In this document: positions 63,169-64,000 of the stretch, piece after piece
Layout of the letters: each line of letters starts with the position of its first letter
Position numbering within the stretch: position 1 is the first letter of the stretch
Source: Zoroaster sp. YZ-2022
Taxonomy: Eukaryota > Echinodermata > Asteroidea > Forcipulatida > Zoroasteridae
Assembly (NCBI GenBank): GCA_029582265.1
Contig: CM055828.1
Span: 13,613,777 to 13,677,776 of the forward strand
Reading direction: 5' to 3'
Length of the DNA stretch: 64,000 bases
Made by a program: the position numbers and the translations under genes
The notes under the pieces: generated by a model
Told to the model about the DNA's origin: nothing
Seen by the model: the letters and a program-made list of their open reading frames with translations, nothing else
The model's database searches: none

Positions 63169-64000
63169 CCCGCCCGACCCCTCGATCACCGAGGATAGCC
63201 GCGAAGTCACCCGACCAAGCTTAACGATCATTGCGGGTGTCCGGCTGCCGTTGCACGCAATCCACGCAATCGCGGGTAGACGTCGGAACACCAACAACGC
63301 AGACCCCAACCCACGGGTACCCCGAAATTGACCCCAGGACGCATCAATTCAGCCATTTCGCAACGCGGCAGTTCGGTACTGTTCGTGGTATGTGGCACCC
63401 GGCCTCCTCGACCAACGCTCACCGAAAGCCGCGGAGTAACCCAACCAATGTTGCTCATGTTGATTAAAAATGTTTACGGATGTTTGGTATTTTATTGTTT
63501 TATTATCAAACAACAAAAACAACAAACATTCCAAACGTGTGTTGTAAATTTTGATGAAAATTGTCTTTTGAGCACAAAGGTCACGTGTAGGTACGGAGTT
63601 CATTGATGAAAAATAAGACCAATCAGGGGGTCCGTCTGAAACAGCCAACCAGACATCTCGAACCACAGCAGTCAGGGAGTGTTCGCCTCATCTGGCACCC
63701 GCCCGACCCTCGATCACCGAGGATAGCCGCGAAGTCACCCGACCAAGCTTAACGATCATTGCGGGTGTCCGGCTGCCGTTGCACGCAATCCACGCAATCG
63801 CGGGTAGACGTCGGAACACCAACAACGCAGACCCCAACCCACGGGTACCCCGAAATTGACCCCAGGACGCATCAATTCAGCAGGGTGCGGGCGCCAGTTG
63901 ACGCGAAACATGGCGGCGCCCTGAAAGAAACATGGCGGCGCCCTGAAAGAAACATGGCGGCGCCCTGAAACAAAGATGGCGGCGCCCTGAAACAAAGATG
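63169..64000 (+). repeat. Satellite array continues past window edge
   Basis: Resumes with 'cccgcccgacccctcgatca'. At 63,353 'gcatcaattcag' joins 'ccatttcgcaacgcggcag', skipping the ATGGCGGC cluster and everything up to the first GC block, which leaves a unit of only about 530 bp. A following unit restores the ATGGCGGC cluster (at least five copies at 63,908-64,000) and runs out of the window. Confidence 0.9.

Overview
This is a eukaryotic (animal) nuclear window. It has split genes with GT-AG introns, tRNA-derived SINEs, MITEs, satellite DNA and long microsatellites, and no bacterial or organellar gene layout. Foldback elements with tandem-repeat arms, tRNA-Leu-like SINEs with (ATT)n tails and a TMEM163-type gene fit a marine deuterostome best, perhaps an echinoderm or hemichordate. 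That assignment is an inference, because other marine invertebrates carry similar repeats.

Genes. Two real genes are supported and they converge tail to tail. On the plus strand, three phase-compatible exons (3512-3599, 4563-4716, 5474-5892) form the 3' end of a gene I do not recognise. On the minus strand, eight exons between about 21.9 kb and 8.76 kb encode a TMEM163-like zinc-transporter-family membrane protein. Seven of these exons join with consistent phases into about 221 residues; the start codon is not found. Its introns hold a decayed reverse-transcriptase element (13.3-16.0 kb), MITEs, a perfect 61-bp-arm palindrome and other repeats.

Repeat landscape, left to right: a 44-bp minisatellite (1.9-2.8 kb); SINEs at 4.0, 4.9, 6.2, 25.9-27.3, 28.1-28.5 and 42.6 kb; two adjacent Helentron/HINE-like elements with a 147-bp tandem core (22.7-25.9 kb); a 1-kb foldback element inserted into a SINE with a 6-bp target duplication (26.0-27.0 kb); tandem terminal hairpins plus a 260-bp (CTT)n tract (29.3-29.9 kb); a 4.1-kb foldback element whose arms are head-to-head tandem arrays (30.3-34.5 kb); a segmental duplication (38.8 and 40.8 kb); and a decayed transposon-type ORF (44.1-45.8 kb).

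From 46.5 kb to the right edge the window is a recently homogenised satellite. Full units are about 2.05 kb and shortened ones about 1.15 kb. Full units carry a CTAG-bounded hairpin, and all carry GC-rich blocks with CCAAT, CRE-like and clustered ATGGCGGC (YY1-like) motifs. The array is split by a 5.4-kb inverted-repeat element (57,797-63,168) whose two arms are themselves tandem arrays. The satellite with promoter-like content, together with the two large foldback elements, is the best candidate for something undescribed here.
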